Of a stretch of 64,000 nt of DNA, positions 26,773-35,525 are shown piece by piece; position 1 is the first letter of the stretch, and each line of letters opens with the position of its first letter. Origin of the DNA: DATAFF01 sp963744915 (GTDB lineage Bacteria; Pseudomonadota; Alphaproteobacteria; Rhizobiales; Aestuariivirgaceae). The position numbers and the translations under genes were made by a program. Location: the NCBI GenBank assembly GCA_963744915.1, contig CAVUUY010000009.1, positions 410,314-474,313 of the forward strand, in the 5' to 3' direction. Below the pieces are notes generated by a model. That model saw only the letters and a list, made by a program, of their open reading frames with translations. It did not search any database and was not told the DNA's origin.

Positions 26773-29691
26773 ATGGATCAGGACTCCACCAATAGCGGAG
26801 AGCGACGAAACTGGCGCGAGCGACTGGGGATCGCCAAGGAGAATGCCAAGGAGCTGCCGAAGATTTCCGAGGAATTTCGCTCGGACAACGGTGGCAAGGC
26901 CAACGAGCCGCGGCTCGTGGTCGGATCCGGGGCAGGCTCGCCGGGGAAGGCCGCCACGTCAGACGCAGTAGCGCCGCCGCCGATGTCGCGCGGGCAGGGT
27001 GCCACGCCGGTGCGTCCGGCGCCGATGGCGCCGCGTCCGGCCGCCACGGGTGGTGCGGTCAGGCCGCCGCAGAATCAGCACGCAGCCAACCAGATGTCGC
27101 CGCAAACGCCGCGGGCGGGTCCGCCCAGCGGGCAGGCAAGGCCGCAGGCAGTGCCGACTTCGCGTGCGCCGGTCCCGGCAGCAGCGGCGCGCGGTGCGCC
27201 TGTTCCGGCGCCGGCCGCGGTGGCCAATGGCTCGGGGGTCGCCGCCTCCGACGATTTTGCCGAGAGGCTGCGGCAACAGCGCGAGGCAGCCGAGCGTCTG
27301 GCCCGCCAGCGCGCCGCCACGGCGCGGACGCAGGGCGGGACTCCGCCGCCGCTTGCCAAAACGCCCGAGGCCGTACCGTTGCCACCGCGCTTCAGCTTCG
27401 CGCCGGACGAGCTGGCAGGCGATGCCAAGCCGGCACCGGCGGCAGCGCCAAAGGCGCCGCAGCGCTCGCCGGCGCAGAATGGCGCTCAGCAAGGCTGGCA
27501 GCCGCCGGCGCCAGTGCAATCCGGGCCGGCGCCCTATGCGCCGCCGCGCAGCCCGGGCTATCCTTATGGTCAGCAGCCCTATCAGGCGCCGCAGCGGATG
27601 GCAGCGCCGGCACCGGCCTATTCGCGGCCGCTGCAGCAGGGCCAGGCGGCACAACAGCAGGAGCCCTATGCGGCCGCCGCGTATGGTCAGGAACCGTGGA
27701 GCGGTGCCGAGGCTCTTGCCCGTCCGGCGACTGCACGGGCGCCGGTGCCGCAGCGGGCCGAGGGCTATGCCGGGCGACCCGAGCAGGGCTATGGCAACGC
27801 CGCCGAGGACGTCTATGCCGATCCGGCGCGGGCGCGCCGGCCGGTGCCGGTGCCAGCACGCGCGCCGGCCGTGCGGCCGCGTCAGAGCGAGCCTGAGGAA
27901 CCGGAGCAGGACGAGCTCTACGAGGCCGAGCGGCGCTCCGAGCGTCCGTCCGGCGGGCGGCAGCCGCAGCAGCAGCGGGCCCAGGCCGCCGACTACAACA
28001 ATGCCTATCGCGAATATGACGAGGAATATGCCGAGGAAGAGCCGCGCGGCCGCAGCGGGCCGCTGATCCTGCTTCTGGCATTGCTGGCGCTGGCGGTGAT
28101 CGTCGGCGTGCTGATCTTCTTCTACACCCAGAACTTCAACCTGCCGGCATCGTCGGCAGCGGCCAATCACGACATTCCGGTGATCGCCCCGTCCGAGGGA
28201 CCCGCCAAGGCGAGCCCCGAGCCGCAGGTCGATACGTCGAGTCCGCCGCCCGGACCGGCGGCCGCCAGCAATGCGCCGCAGCCGATGCAGGGCCGCAAGC
28301 AGATCTATGACCGGATCCTCGGCGAGGAGGCGGTCGAGCAGAACAAGCTGGTCCCGACCGAGGAGCAGCCCGTAGCGCCGCCGCGCAGCGGGGGCGGGGA
28401 GGATTCGGGACAGACCACCACGGGTGGCGGTGCGCCGCTGCCCGAGCCGGCGCCCGATTCGGGGACGCCTGCCGAATCGCAGGGGCATGACAGCACCGCG
28501 CCCGAGCCGCTGCCGCTGCCGCCGCCGCCCGGCGTGCAGGGAAGCAACGAGCCGCAGCCCGATGCCGCAGGCAACAATGGCGATACGCTGATCGAGCCCA
28601 CTGCCGAACAGAGCGAGGCCACACCGGAGCCGAGCTTGATAAGGCCGGTGGCCAGCCGGCCACAACCGCAACCGCAGCCGCAGCCGCAGCCGGAGCCGGA
28701 CCAGGTGGCCGCGGCCGACACGACCACCTCGACCACTTCGACCAAGGGTTCGGGTTCGGAGAGCGGCACCAGCAGCCAGGGCAGCGTCGGCGCCGTCGCG
28801 CCGGGCAGCGGATCGTCCGGTGCGGCAAAGGCAAAGCCGGCGCGGACCGCCAAGGCCGGCACGGCCGTGCCGCCGGCCGAGAGCGAGACCATTGTCGACA
28901 CCCTGCCGCCGCCGCCCGGAGCGGTGGCCGGCCAGCCATCGTCGCTGGGGGCACCGATCCGACTTGCCGGCCAGTCGGGCCAGCCGGTCTCACCGGCCGG
29001 CAGCGCCGCCTATTCGGGACAGGCGGCAGCGCCGCAGGGCGCCGGCCAGCCTGCCTATTTCGATCAGTTCCAGCGCCAGGCGCAGCAGTCGCCGAGCGCG
29101 GCGCAGCGGCCGCAGCGGACGGGGCGCGATGTCGATCCGCTGGACGGGCTGCGCACGCCGCTGTCCGGCCGCTCCAGTGTTCCGGCGCCGCAGCAGCAGC
29201 TCGCCATGGCCGAGCCGCCGCCAGTTGGCCTGCCGCCGGCCGCGCCGCCGCCGCCTTCCTTTACCGGGCAGCAGGCCTTCGTGCAGCCGCCGCCGGCCCA
29301 GGCCGTGGCGACGCCGCCGCCGGCCGCGCGCGTGCAGCAGCCGTCAGCGGCGCGCATCACGCCTCCACCCGCACCGGCCGTTCGGCCGCAGCAGCAGGCA
29401 GCCCTGATCCCGGCGACAACGCCGGCCGTCGCAGGCGGCGCCGGCTATGTGGTCCAGCTTGCCTCCTTCCGTTCGGAGGTCGAGGCGGCAGGCGAGTTCC
29501 GCCGGCTGCAGTCGCGCCATCCCCAGCTCGTCGGAGCGCTGCAGCAGCGCATCCAGCGGGCCGATCTTGGCGCCAGCGGCACCTTCTACCGGCTGGGCGT
29601 CGGGCCGCTCGGCAACAAGGACCAGGCGTCGCGACTGTGCAATTCGTTGATCGCGGCCGGCGAGAAGGACTGCCTGGTTCGTCGACAGTAG
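26773..29691 (+). CDS. Large Pro/Ala-rich membrane protein with C-terminal SPOR domain
   Basis: This 972-residue protein has a Pro/Ala/Gln-rich cytoplasmic part (about 1-425), one membrane segment (PLILLLALLALAVIVGVLIF, about 432-450), a second low-complexity region, and a C-terminal SPOR domain (about 890-970, GYVVQLASFRSEVEAAGEF). SPOR domains bind septal peptidoglycan stripped of stem peptides. Proteins of this layout between argS and nagZ are usual in Rhizobiales but typically shorter; the excess is repeats such as QPQPQPQP. A cell-wall or division role alongside nagZ is inferred. Confidence 0.85.
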   Translation: MDQDSTNSGERRNWRERLGIAKENAKELPKISEEFRSDNGGKANEPRLVVGSGAGSPGKAATSDAVAPPPMSRGQGATPVRPAPMAPRPAATGGAVRPPQNQHAANQMSPQTPRAGPPSGQARPQAVPTSRAPVPAAAARGAPVPAPAAVANGSGVAASDDFAERLRQQREAAERLARQRAATARTQGGTPPPLAKTPEAVPLPPRFSFAPDELAGDAKPAPAAAPKAPQRSPAQNGAQQGWQPPAPVQSGPAPYAPPRSPGYPYGQQPYQAPQRMAAPAPAYSRPLQQGQAAQQQEPYAAAAYGQEPWSGAEALARPATARAPVPQRAEGYAGRPEQGYGNAAEDVYADPARARRPVPVPARAPAVRPRQSEPEEPEQDELYEAERRSERPSGGRQPQQQRAQAADYNNAYREYDEEYAEEEPRGRSGPLILLLALLALAVIVGVLIFFYTQNFNLPASSAAANHDIPVIAPSEGPAKASPEPQVDTSSPPPGPAAASNAPQPMQGRKQIYDRILGEEAVEQNKLVPTEEQPVAPPRSGGGEDSGQTTTGGGAPLPEPAPDSGTPAESQGHDSTAPEPLPLPPPPGVQGSNEPQPDAAGNNGDTLIEPTAEQSEATPEPSLIRPVASRPQPQPQPQPQPEPDQVAAADTTTSTTSTKGSGSESGTSSQGSVGAVAPGSGSSGAAKAKPARTAKAGTAVPPAESETIVDTLPPPPGAVAGQPSSLGAPIRLAGQSGQPVSPAGSAAYSGQAAAPQGAGQPAYFDQFQRQAQQSPSAAQRPQRTGRDVDPLDGLRTPLSGRSSVPAPQQQLAMAEPPPVGLPPAAPPPPSFTGQQAFVQPPPAQAVATPPPAARVQQPSAARITPPPAPAVRPQQQAALIPATTPAVAGGAGYVVQLASFRSEVEAAGEFRRLQSRHPQLVGALQQRIQRADLGASGTFYRLGVGPLGNKDQASRLCNSLIAAGEKDCLVRRQ

Positions 29692-29718
29692 GTTTCCCTC
29701 TGACAATGGGCGGCACCC

Positions 29719-30729
29719 ATGAGCAGCGCCTTCATCTGCGGCTGTGCCGCCACCATGCTCACGCCCGACGAGCGGGCGTTGTTTGCCGAGGCGCGGCCGT
29801 GGGGCTTGATTCTGTTCCGGCGCAATATTGCGGGTCCGCAGCAGGTGCGGGACCTGATCGCGTCCTTTCGCGATGTGGTCGGCGATGACGATGCGCCGGT
29901 TCTGATCGATCAGGAAGGCGGCCGGGTGCAGCGGCTCGGGCCGCCATCATGGCCATCCTATCCGCCGGCGCGAAGCTTCGGTGCGCTCTATCGGAACGAC
30001 AAGCCTGCCGCCCTCAAGGCGTTGCGCCAGGTGGCGCGGCTGATGGCCGATGATCTCCATGCGCTGGGCATCACCGTCGACTGCCTGCCGGTGCTGGACG
30101 TCGCGCAGCCGGGAAGCCATCCGGTGATCGGCGATCGCGGCTATTGCGATTTGCCGGAAAGCGTTGCCATTCTCGGGCAGGCGGCCATTGCCGGCCTGAT
30201 GGATGGCGGCGTCCTGCCGGTGATCAAGCACATTCCCGGCCATGGGCGGGCGACGAGCGACAGCCATGACGAGCTGCCGGTTGTGGTGGCATCGCTGGCC
30301 GAACTGCGGGCCACCGATTTCGTGCCCTTCGCGGCGCATGGCGGAGCGCCGATGGCAATGACGGCCCATATCGTCTATCGAAACATCGATGCTGAGAACC
30401 CGGCTACCCTGTCGCCGCGGGTGCTGGAGATGGTGCGGAACGATATTGGCTTTGACGGGCTGCTGATGACCGACGACCTGTCCATGCGGGCGCTTAGCGG
30501 CAGCCTCGGCGAGCGGGCCCAACGCTCCCGCGAAGCCGGCTGCGACATGCTGCTCCACTGCAATGGCAATTTCGCCGAGATGGTCGAGGTGACGAACGCG
30601 GCCGGCGCGCTGGCCGGCGAGGCGCTGCGGCGCGCCGACCGGGCCAGGCAAAGCCGGCGGCCGCCGCGGCCCTATGATCGCGCCGAGGCGCTGGCGGCGA
30701 TGGACCGGCTGACGAGCGCGCCGGCATGA
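29719..30729 (+). CDS. nagZ: Beta-N-acetylhexosaminidase (family 3)
   Basis: This 336-residue enzyme removes N-acetylglucosamine from anhydro-muropeptides in peptidoglycan recycling. The family-3 motif KHIPGHGRATSDSHDELP is at about residue 170-187 and the catalytic Asp is in LLMTDDLSM. QEGGRVQRLGPP is also diagnostic. The stop overlaps the scpA start by four bases (ATGA). Confidence 0.95.
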   Translation: MSSAFICGCAATMLTPDERALFAEARPWGLILFRRNIAGPQQVRDLIASFRDVVGDDDAPVLIDQEGGRVQRLGPPSWPSYPPARSFGALYRNDKPAALKALRQVARLMADDLHALGITVDCLPVLDVAQPGSHPVIGDRGYCDLPESVAILGQAAIAGLMDGGVLPVIKHIPGHGRATSDSHDELPVVVASLAELRATDFVPFAAHGGAPMAMTAHIVYRNIDAENPATLSPRVLEMVRNDIGFDGLLMTDDLSMRALSGSLGERAQRSREAGCDMLLHCNGNFAEMVEVTNAAGALAGEALRRADRARQSRRPPRPYDRAEALAAMDRLTSAPA

Positions 30730-31530
30730 GCGATGCCGGACCCGGCTGGCCGGATGGCGGCGGGCCGTTGCGGCGCGAGCCGCCGGTCGGGGCTGGTTGC
30801 GAGGACGCGCTGATCGTCGACGTCGCGGGCTTCGAGGGACCGCTCGATCTCCTGCTCGAGCTGGCGCGCGGCCAGAAGGTCGATCTGAAGCGGATCTCCA
30901 TCCTGGCGCTTGCCGAGCAATATCTCGCATTCATCGCCGCGGCGCGCCAGCTGCGGCTCGAGCTTGCCGCCGATTACCTGGTGATGGCGGCGTGGCTTGC
31001 CTATCTCAAGTCGCGGCTCCTGCTGCCACCGCCCTATGCCGATGACGAGCCGGCGCCGGAGGAGCTGGCGGCCCGCCTGGCGTTCCGGCTGCAGCGCCTG
31101 CAGGCGATGCGCGAGGCTTCGAACATGCTGATGGCGCGCAGCCGCCTCGGCCGCGACGTGTTCGGGCGCGGCGCGCCGGAGCCGCTGGTGATCGAGCGCC
31201 AGCCGGCCTATGCCGACAATCTCGTCGATCTTCTCAGGGCCTATGCGCAGCGGCGGCAGAAAAGCGTCACGGCGCGCGGCTATCGCGTGGTGCGCCAGCC
31301 GGTCATGGCAGTTGCGGAGGCGCGCCGGATTTTGGAACGGCTGCTTGGCGCCGGCTTGGACTGGGGCCGATTCGATGTCTATCTTGCCGATTACCTGGTC
31401 GAGCCGGAGAAACGCTCCTCGGTCCTGGCATCGAGTTCTGACGGCGACGCTGGAAATGGCACGCGAAGGCGTTGTCGAGCTGCGCCAGCAGGGGGCGTTC
31501 GGCCCGATTTATTTGAGGCGTAAATCATGA
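30726..31530 (+). CDS. scpA: Segregation and condensation protein A, with apparent frameshift
   Basis: ScpA is the kleisin bridging SMC in the bacterial condensin. Residues 1 to about 236 read in frame 30726 (FEGPLDLLLELARGQKVDL, DYLVMAAWLAYLKSRLLLPPP). As given, this frame then ends at 31523 with an unrelated tail. The next frame over from 31435 gives LTATLEMAREGVVELRQQGAF and GPIYLR, the expected ScpA C-terminus, ending at 31530 where its TGA overlaps the scpB ATG as ATGA. Removing one T from GAGTTC at 31433-31438 restores a 267-residue protein. The lost part is the winged helix that binds SMC. Sequencing error or true mutation cannot be told apart here. Confidence 0.88.
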
Positions 31531-32300
31531 CGGCCAGCAATCCGCTTGCCGACATTATCGAACGGCTCAAGCGGCGCGAGCAGACGATGGCGCTGCCCGA
31601 GACCCGGCCGCTGCCGCTGCGCGGCGTCCCCGAGCCGGCGCAGCTGCTGCGGATCCTCGAAGCGCTGCTGTTTGCTGCTGCCGGGCCGTTGCCGGTCAAG
31701 GACCTGGCGGCGGCTCTGCCGGAGGGCAGCGATGTTTCGGCGCTGCTCGGGGAGCTGCGGCGGACCTATGCGTCGCGCGGCGTGAACCTGGTGCAGGTCG
31801 CCGGCAAATGGACGTTCAGGACCGCCGAGGATCTCGGCCATCTGATGCGGCACGACACGGTCGAGCCGCGCCGGCTGTCGAGGGCGGCGCTCGAGACGCT
31901 GGCGATCATCGCCTACCACCAGCCGGTGACCCGGGCCGAGGTCGAGGACGTGCGGGGCGTCGCCATGTCGCGGGGGACGCTCGATCAGCTGCTGGAGATC
32001 GGCTGGGTGCGGATGAGGGGCCGGCGGCGCTCGCCGGGGCGGCCGGTGACCTATGGCACGACCGACAGCTTTCTGGTGCATTTCGGGCTGAACGCGATCA
32101 CCGATCTGCCAGGGCTTTCGGAGCTCAAAGGGGCCGGGCTCCTCGATTCGAACCTCCCGCCCGACTTCGATATTCCGGTGCCGCGCACCGAGTCCGATCT
32201 GGCCGCCGACGAGGATCCGCTTGACGATGGGGAAGCCGAAACGCCCCTGGAAATGGATCAGGACGAGCCGGCAGACGGGGATGCGCCGGAGGAGTCTTGA
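31527..32300 (+). CDS. scpB: Segregation and condensation protein B
   Basis: This 257-residue protein has the paired winged-helix core: LLRILEALLFAAAGPLPV, then LSRAALETLAIIAYHQPVTR and VEDVRGVAMSRGTLDQLLE. ScpB binds ScpA in the SMC complex for chromosome segregation. A long acidic, Pro-rich tail follows residue 200. Start overlaps the restored scpA stop. Confidence 0.94.
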   Translation: MTASNPLADIIERLKRREQTMALPETRPLPLRGVPEPAQLLRILEALLFAAAGPLPVKDLAAALPEGSDVSALLGELRRTYASRGVNLVQVAGKWTFRTAEDLGHLMRHDTVEPRRLSRAALETLAIIAYHQPVTRAEVEDVRGVAMSRGTLDQLLEIGWVRMRGRRRSPGRPVTYGTTDSFLVHFGLNAITDLPGLSELKGAGLLDSNLPPDFDIPVPRTESDLAADEDPLDDGEAETPLEMDQDEPADGDAPEES

Positions 32301-32372
32301 AGATTTGAAATCGGGGCGGCGAAGCCCCATCTCCTGATCAACCGCGGCAGGAAGCCTTGAGGCTCGTCTTGG

Positions 32373-32401
32373 TTGCGGCTCAGACGCCTTTTTGCCATAG
32401 T
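32373..32401 (+). promoter_or_regulatory. Candidate promoter of tatABC
   Basis: TTGCGG (32373-32378), a 17-base spacer and CATAGT (32396-32401) lie 63 bases upstream of tatA. Just before it, GGGGC-N6-GCCCC near 32313-32328 may close the scp operon. Both are weak matches, but they fall in the only large gap of the cluster. Confidence 0.4.
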
Positions 32402-32463
32402 GCGGGCCAAGCGGTCACGTGCCGGCTGCCCGAGGGCTAAAGCGGCATCGAAGGAGTTGAATT

Positions 32464-32697
32464 ATGGGTACTTTTTCGATTTGGCATTGGCTCATCCTGC
32501 TGGTGGTCGTGCTGGTCCTGTTCGGCGGCAGCAACAAGATCTCCAACATGATGGGCGATGTGGCGAAGGGCATCAAAAGCTTCAAGCGCGGCCTTCAGGA
32601 CGAAGATAGCAAGCCGGAGGACAGCACCCTCCGGACCCTCGACCACGACGCGCAACCGCCGCTCAAGACCGAAGTGAAGCGAGAGGCGCAGGGCTGA
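32464..32697 (+). CDS. tatA: Twin-arginine translocase subunit TatA
   Basis: This 77-residue protein has one N-terminal membrane helix (WHWLILLVVVLVLFGG), then the amphipathic helix NKISNMMGDVAKGIKSFKRG and a polar tail. It polymerises to form the pore for folded proteins. An AGGAG ribosome binding site is eight bases upstream. tatB follows. Confidence 0.95.
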   Translation: MGTFSIWHWLILLVVVLVLFGGSNKISNMMGDVAKGIKSFKRGLQDEDSKPEDSTLRTLDHDAQPPLKTEVKREAQG

Positions 32698-32760
32698 TTT
32701 TCGCGACAGGGCGCGAAGCGGCGGCGGGGCCGCCCCCGATTTTGACGGGACTACCCGTTC

Positions 32761-33258
32761 ATGTTTGATTTTGGAGTGGGTTACACGGAACTTCTGGTGA
32801 TCGCAGTGGTCGCCCTGATCGTGGTCGGCCCGAAGGACCTGCCAAAGCTTCTGCGCCATCTCGGTCGGTTCACCGCATCGGTCCGGCGCATGGCGGCGGA
32901 GTTCCAGCGCCATCTCGACGAGGTGGCGCGCGAGGCGGATGTCGACAAGGTGACATCCGAGCTCCGCGACGCAACCCGGTTCGACCTCGGCGAGGGCGAT
33001 ATGCGCAAGGCTGCGGCCGATTTGCGATCGGCTTTGGAGAATACCGCGCCGGCTGCCGATCCGCATGCGCCGGCGCAACTGCCGCCGCTTGCCGAGCCGC
33101 CTGCCGAGCCGCTTGCCGAGCCGCCTGACGTGCCGCCCACCGAACCACCGGTCGTTGCCGAGGGTGCAGCCCTGCCGCCGGCCCCGGAAATGCCACCGCC
33201 CGAGACCTTGCCACAACAAGCTGAACTGACCGAGAGATCGGCTGAAAAAGCCCTATGA
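32761..33258 (+). CDS. tatB: Twin-arginine translocase subunit TatB
   Basis: This 165-residue protein has the TatB N-terminal segment FDFGVGYTELLVIAVVALIV, then GPKDLPKLLRHLGRF, and a Pro/Glu-rich C-terminal region with repeats of PPAEPLAEPP type. TatB forms the substrate receptor with TatC. The stop overlaps the tatC ATG by four bases. Confidence 0.95.
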   Translation: MFDFGVGYTELLVIAVVALIVVGPKDLPKLLRHLGRFTASVRRMAAEFQRHLDEVAREADVDKVTSELRDATRFDLGEGDMRKAAADLRSALENTAPAADPHAPAQLPPLAEPPAEPLAEPPDVPPTEPPVVAEGAALPPAPEMPPPETLPQQAELTERSAEKAL

Positions 33259-34052
33259 GCCAGGAGGATATCGACGCTACCCAGGCGCCGCTGATCGAGC
33301 ATCTGATCGAGTTGCGGCAGCGGCTCATCTATTGCCTGATCGGTTTCGTTGCGGCGTTTGCGTTGAGCTTCATTTTTGCCGGCAGGATCTACAATGCGCT
33401 GGTGATGCCGTTCTTCTGGGCGCTCGGGAGAGACTACAATCTCGAGCTCATCTACACGTCGCTGCCGGAGAAGTTCTTCACCGAGGTCAAGATCGGCATG
33501 TTCGGCGGCCTGTTCCTGGCCTTTCCGCTGATTGCCATCCAGATCTATCGCTTTGTCGCTCCGGGCTTGTACCGCAACGAGCGCAACGCCTTCCGGCCCT
33601 ATCTGGCCGCCACGCCGGTGTTCTTCGTTCTTGGCGCCGCCGCCGTCTATTTTCTGCTGATGCCGGCGGCAATCCGGTTCTTCGTCGGCTTCCAGCAGCT
33701 CGGCGGCCAGGAGCAGGCGGAAATCAAGCTCCTGCCCAAGGTCAGCGAATATCTCGATTTCATCATGATGCTGATCCTGGCATTCGGCATCTGCTTCCAG
33801 CTGCCGGTCATCCTGACGCTGCTCGGCCAGATCGGCGTGGTGAGCGCGGCAATGCTAAGGTCCGGGCGCAAATATGCGATCGTCGCGGTCTTCGCCGTCG
33901 CCGCCATCCTGACGCCGCCGGACCCGCTCAGCCAGATCGCGCTGGCCATTCCGCTGATCGGCCTCTATGAGCTGGCGGTCCAGGCGGTGGCCTTCTTCGA
34001 ACGGCGCCGGGCGGCTGCCCAGGAACGGGCGGAGCGGCAGATGCAGTCCTGA
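33255..34052 (+). CDS. tatC: Twin-arginine translocase subunit TatC
   Basis: This 265-residue membrane protein begins with TQAPLIEHLIELRQRLIYC and has the six expected hydrophobic segments, with LPEKFFTEVKIGMFGGLFLA typical of TatC. It recognises twin-arginine signal peptides. The order tatABC after scpAB matches other Rhizobiales. Confidence 0.96.
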   Translation: MSQEDIDATQAPLIEHLIELRQRLIYCLIGFVAAFALSFIFAGRIYNALVMPFFWALGRDYNLELIYTSLPEKFFTEVKIGMFGGLFLAFPLIAIQIYRFVAPGLYRNERNAFRPYLAATPVFFVLGAAAVYFLLMPAAIRFFVGFQQLGGQEQAEIKLLPKVSEYLDFIMMLILAFGICFQLPVILTLLGQIGVVSAAMLRSGRKYAIVAVFAVAAILTPPDPLSQIALAIPLIGLYELAVQAVAFFERRRAAAQERAERQMQS

Positions 34053-34110
34053 GGACTGCGGCATCCATAATTAGCCAAGACTTAACCTTGACGTTGCATG
34101 ATCGGCGCTC

Positions 34111-35325
34111 ATGAGAGTCCGGTCAGTGTTATTTGCGTCTGTGTGTACCGTGTCGCTTGCCGCGATAGCGGCGGTCAACGGTGCGGCGGTCGCCGAACCA
34201 GCAAAAGATGTCCCATCGCTCACCGTGGCGATCGAGTCGCGGCAACTCGAGCCGGAAGCGCTTGCCAAGGCGCTGATCGACCGGGCGCTCGCCTACCAGG
34301 CGCGGCAGCGCTACCAGGAAGCGATCGACGATTATTCGGCGGCGCTGAGGGTCGATGCGATGTCGGCGCGGACGCGTGCCATCGTTCTCTACAATCGCGG
34401 CCTCGCCTACCAGCACGAGCAATCGCAGGCGATGGCGGTCGAGGACTTCACCAACGCCCTGTTCCTCGACCCGAATTTCGCCGAAGCCTTCCATGGCCGG
34501 GCCAATGCGCTGCGGCTCAGCCGGCAATATCTGTTTGCGCTGGCCGATTACGAGAAGGCGCTGGCGCGGAATCCACCGGCACCGCACCTCCTCTATTTCG
34601 GCGAGGGGCTCACCTATGAGGCGCTGCAGCGCCCCGATGATGCCAGGCGGTGCTATGCGCAGGCCTTGGCGCTCAAGCCCGATTTCGCGGCGGCGCGCGA
34701 CAAGATCGCAGCACTCGACGGCACCGTGCCGACGGCCGATGCCGGGGTCAATGACGCAGCCTCCGAACCGGCTTTCCGGCCGATCGTGTCCGGCAACCAT
34801 CCAATCGTGACCGGCGCCATTGCCGGCCCCGACCTGATCGTCCGCAAGGTCGAGCAGCCGGAAGCGGTGGCGCCAAGCCTGGAGCTTCTGGATGCGAACG
34901 ACCTGCCGCTGCCGCCCGCAGTGGTGCCGAAGGCCGTGGTGGCCAAGCGGGAGCCCAAGCCGGCGGCAGAAGCGAAACCACAGGCAGAAGCGAAACCACG
35001 GGCAGAAGCGAAGTCACGGGCAGAGCCGATACCGGCCCCGGTCAAGCGGTCGGCACAGGCTCTGGCAGCGCCCGGATGGGCGGTGCAGCTATCTTCGCAG
35101 CGCGACGAGACGACGGCCTGGAGCTCGTGGAAGAAATTGCAGGCATCGACCGGCGGTCTCCTGGCCAATCACGCGCCGGCGGTGGTGCGGGCCGATCTCG
35201 GCGCCAAGGGCGTCTATTTCCGGCTGGTGGTGCAGGGGCTGGAAACCCGGCGGGATGCGCAGGACCTGTGCGGCAGGCTGAAGGCGCGCGGCGCCAGCTG
35301 CCTGGTGAGCAGTCGGCAGGAGTGA
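34111..35325 (+). CDS. Exported TPR protein with C-terminal SPOR domain
   Basis: This 404-residue protein has a signal peptide (VRSVLFASVCTVSLAAIAAVNGAAVA), then TPR repeats between about residues 55 and 205 (for example RQRYQEAIDDYSAALRVDAM), a Pro/Lys linker with repeated AEAKP units (near 290-310), and a SPOR domain from about residue 323 (GWAVQLSSQRDETTAWSSWK). It probably acts at the cell wall, like the larger SPOR protein upstream. It ends next to an array of heptamers. Confidence 0.85.
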   Translation: MRVRSVLFASVCTVSLAAIAAVNGAAVAEPAKDVPSLTVAIESRQLEPEALAKALIDRALAYQARQRYQEAIDDYSAALRVDAMSARTRAIVLYNRGLAYQHEQSQAMAVEDFTNALFLDPNFAEAFHGRANALRLSRQYLFALADYEKALARNPPAPHLLYFGEGLTYEALQRPDDARRCYAQALALKPDFAAARDKIAALDGTVPTADAGVNDAASEPAFRPIVSGNHPIVTGAIAGPDLIVRKVEQPEAVAPSLELLDANDLPLPPAVVPKAVVAKREPKPAAEAKPQAEAKPRAEAKSRAEPIPAPVKRSAQALAAPGWAVQLSSQRDETTAWSSWKKLQASTGGLLANHAPAVVRADLGAKGVYFRLVVQGLETRRDAQDLCGRLKARGASCLVSSRQE

Positions 35326-35329
35326 AGTG

Positions 35330-35525
35330 GTGGGTGGTGAGTGGTGAGTAGTGAGTGGTGAGTAGTGAGTAGTGAGTAGTGAGTAGTGAGTAGTGAGTAG
35401 TGAGTAGTGAGTAGTGAGTAGTGAGTAGTGAGTAGTGAGTAGTGAAGTGGGCAATAGGCAATAGGCAATAGGCAAGTTCTGAGTGTTGAGCTCACTACTC
35501 ACTACTCACTACTTCACTACTCACC
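35330..35525. repeat. Inverted heptamer array (GTGAGTA) between convergent genes, locus 1
   Basis: Fifteen 7-base units, GTGAGTA with a few GTGAGTG, run from 35337 to 35441, then three copies of GCAATAG, then about five inverse units (TCACTAC type) from 35491 to 35525. The two arms can pair as a long hairpin. The recG stop codon lies inside the right arm, and the SPOR gene's stop is 12 bases before the first full unit. A second array of the same type is at 49407-49549. The arms give long spurious Leu-Thr-Thr-His-Tyr-Ser frames. Confidence 0.93.

Noticed and set aside
31433..31438. Programmed ribosomal frameshift in scpA
   Set aside because: There is no slippery run or downstream pseudoknot that I can see, and the same GAGTTC signature in two unrelated genes favours a common technical or mutational cause.
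35042..35502. Minus-strand open frames of repeated Leu-Leu-Thr-Thr-His-Tyr-Ser over the heptamer array
   Set aside because: They are the translation of the 7-base repeat in three frames, a known source of false proteins; there is no ribosome binding site or domain.
35330..35525. CRISPR array
   Set aside because: The repeats are 7 bases and directly adjacent, with no unique spacers; no cas genes are nearby.
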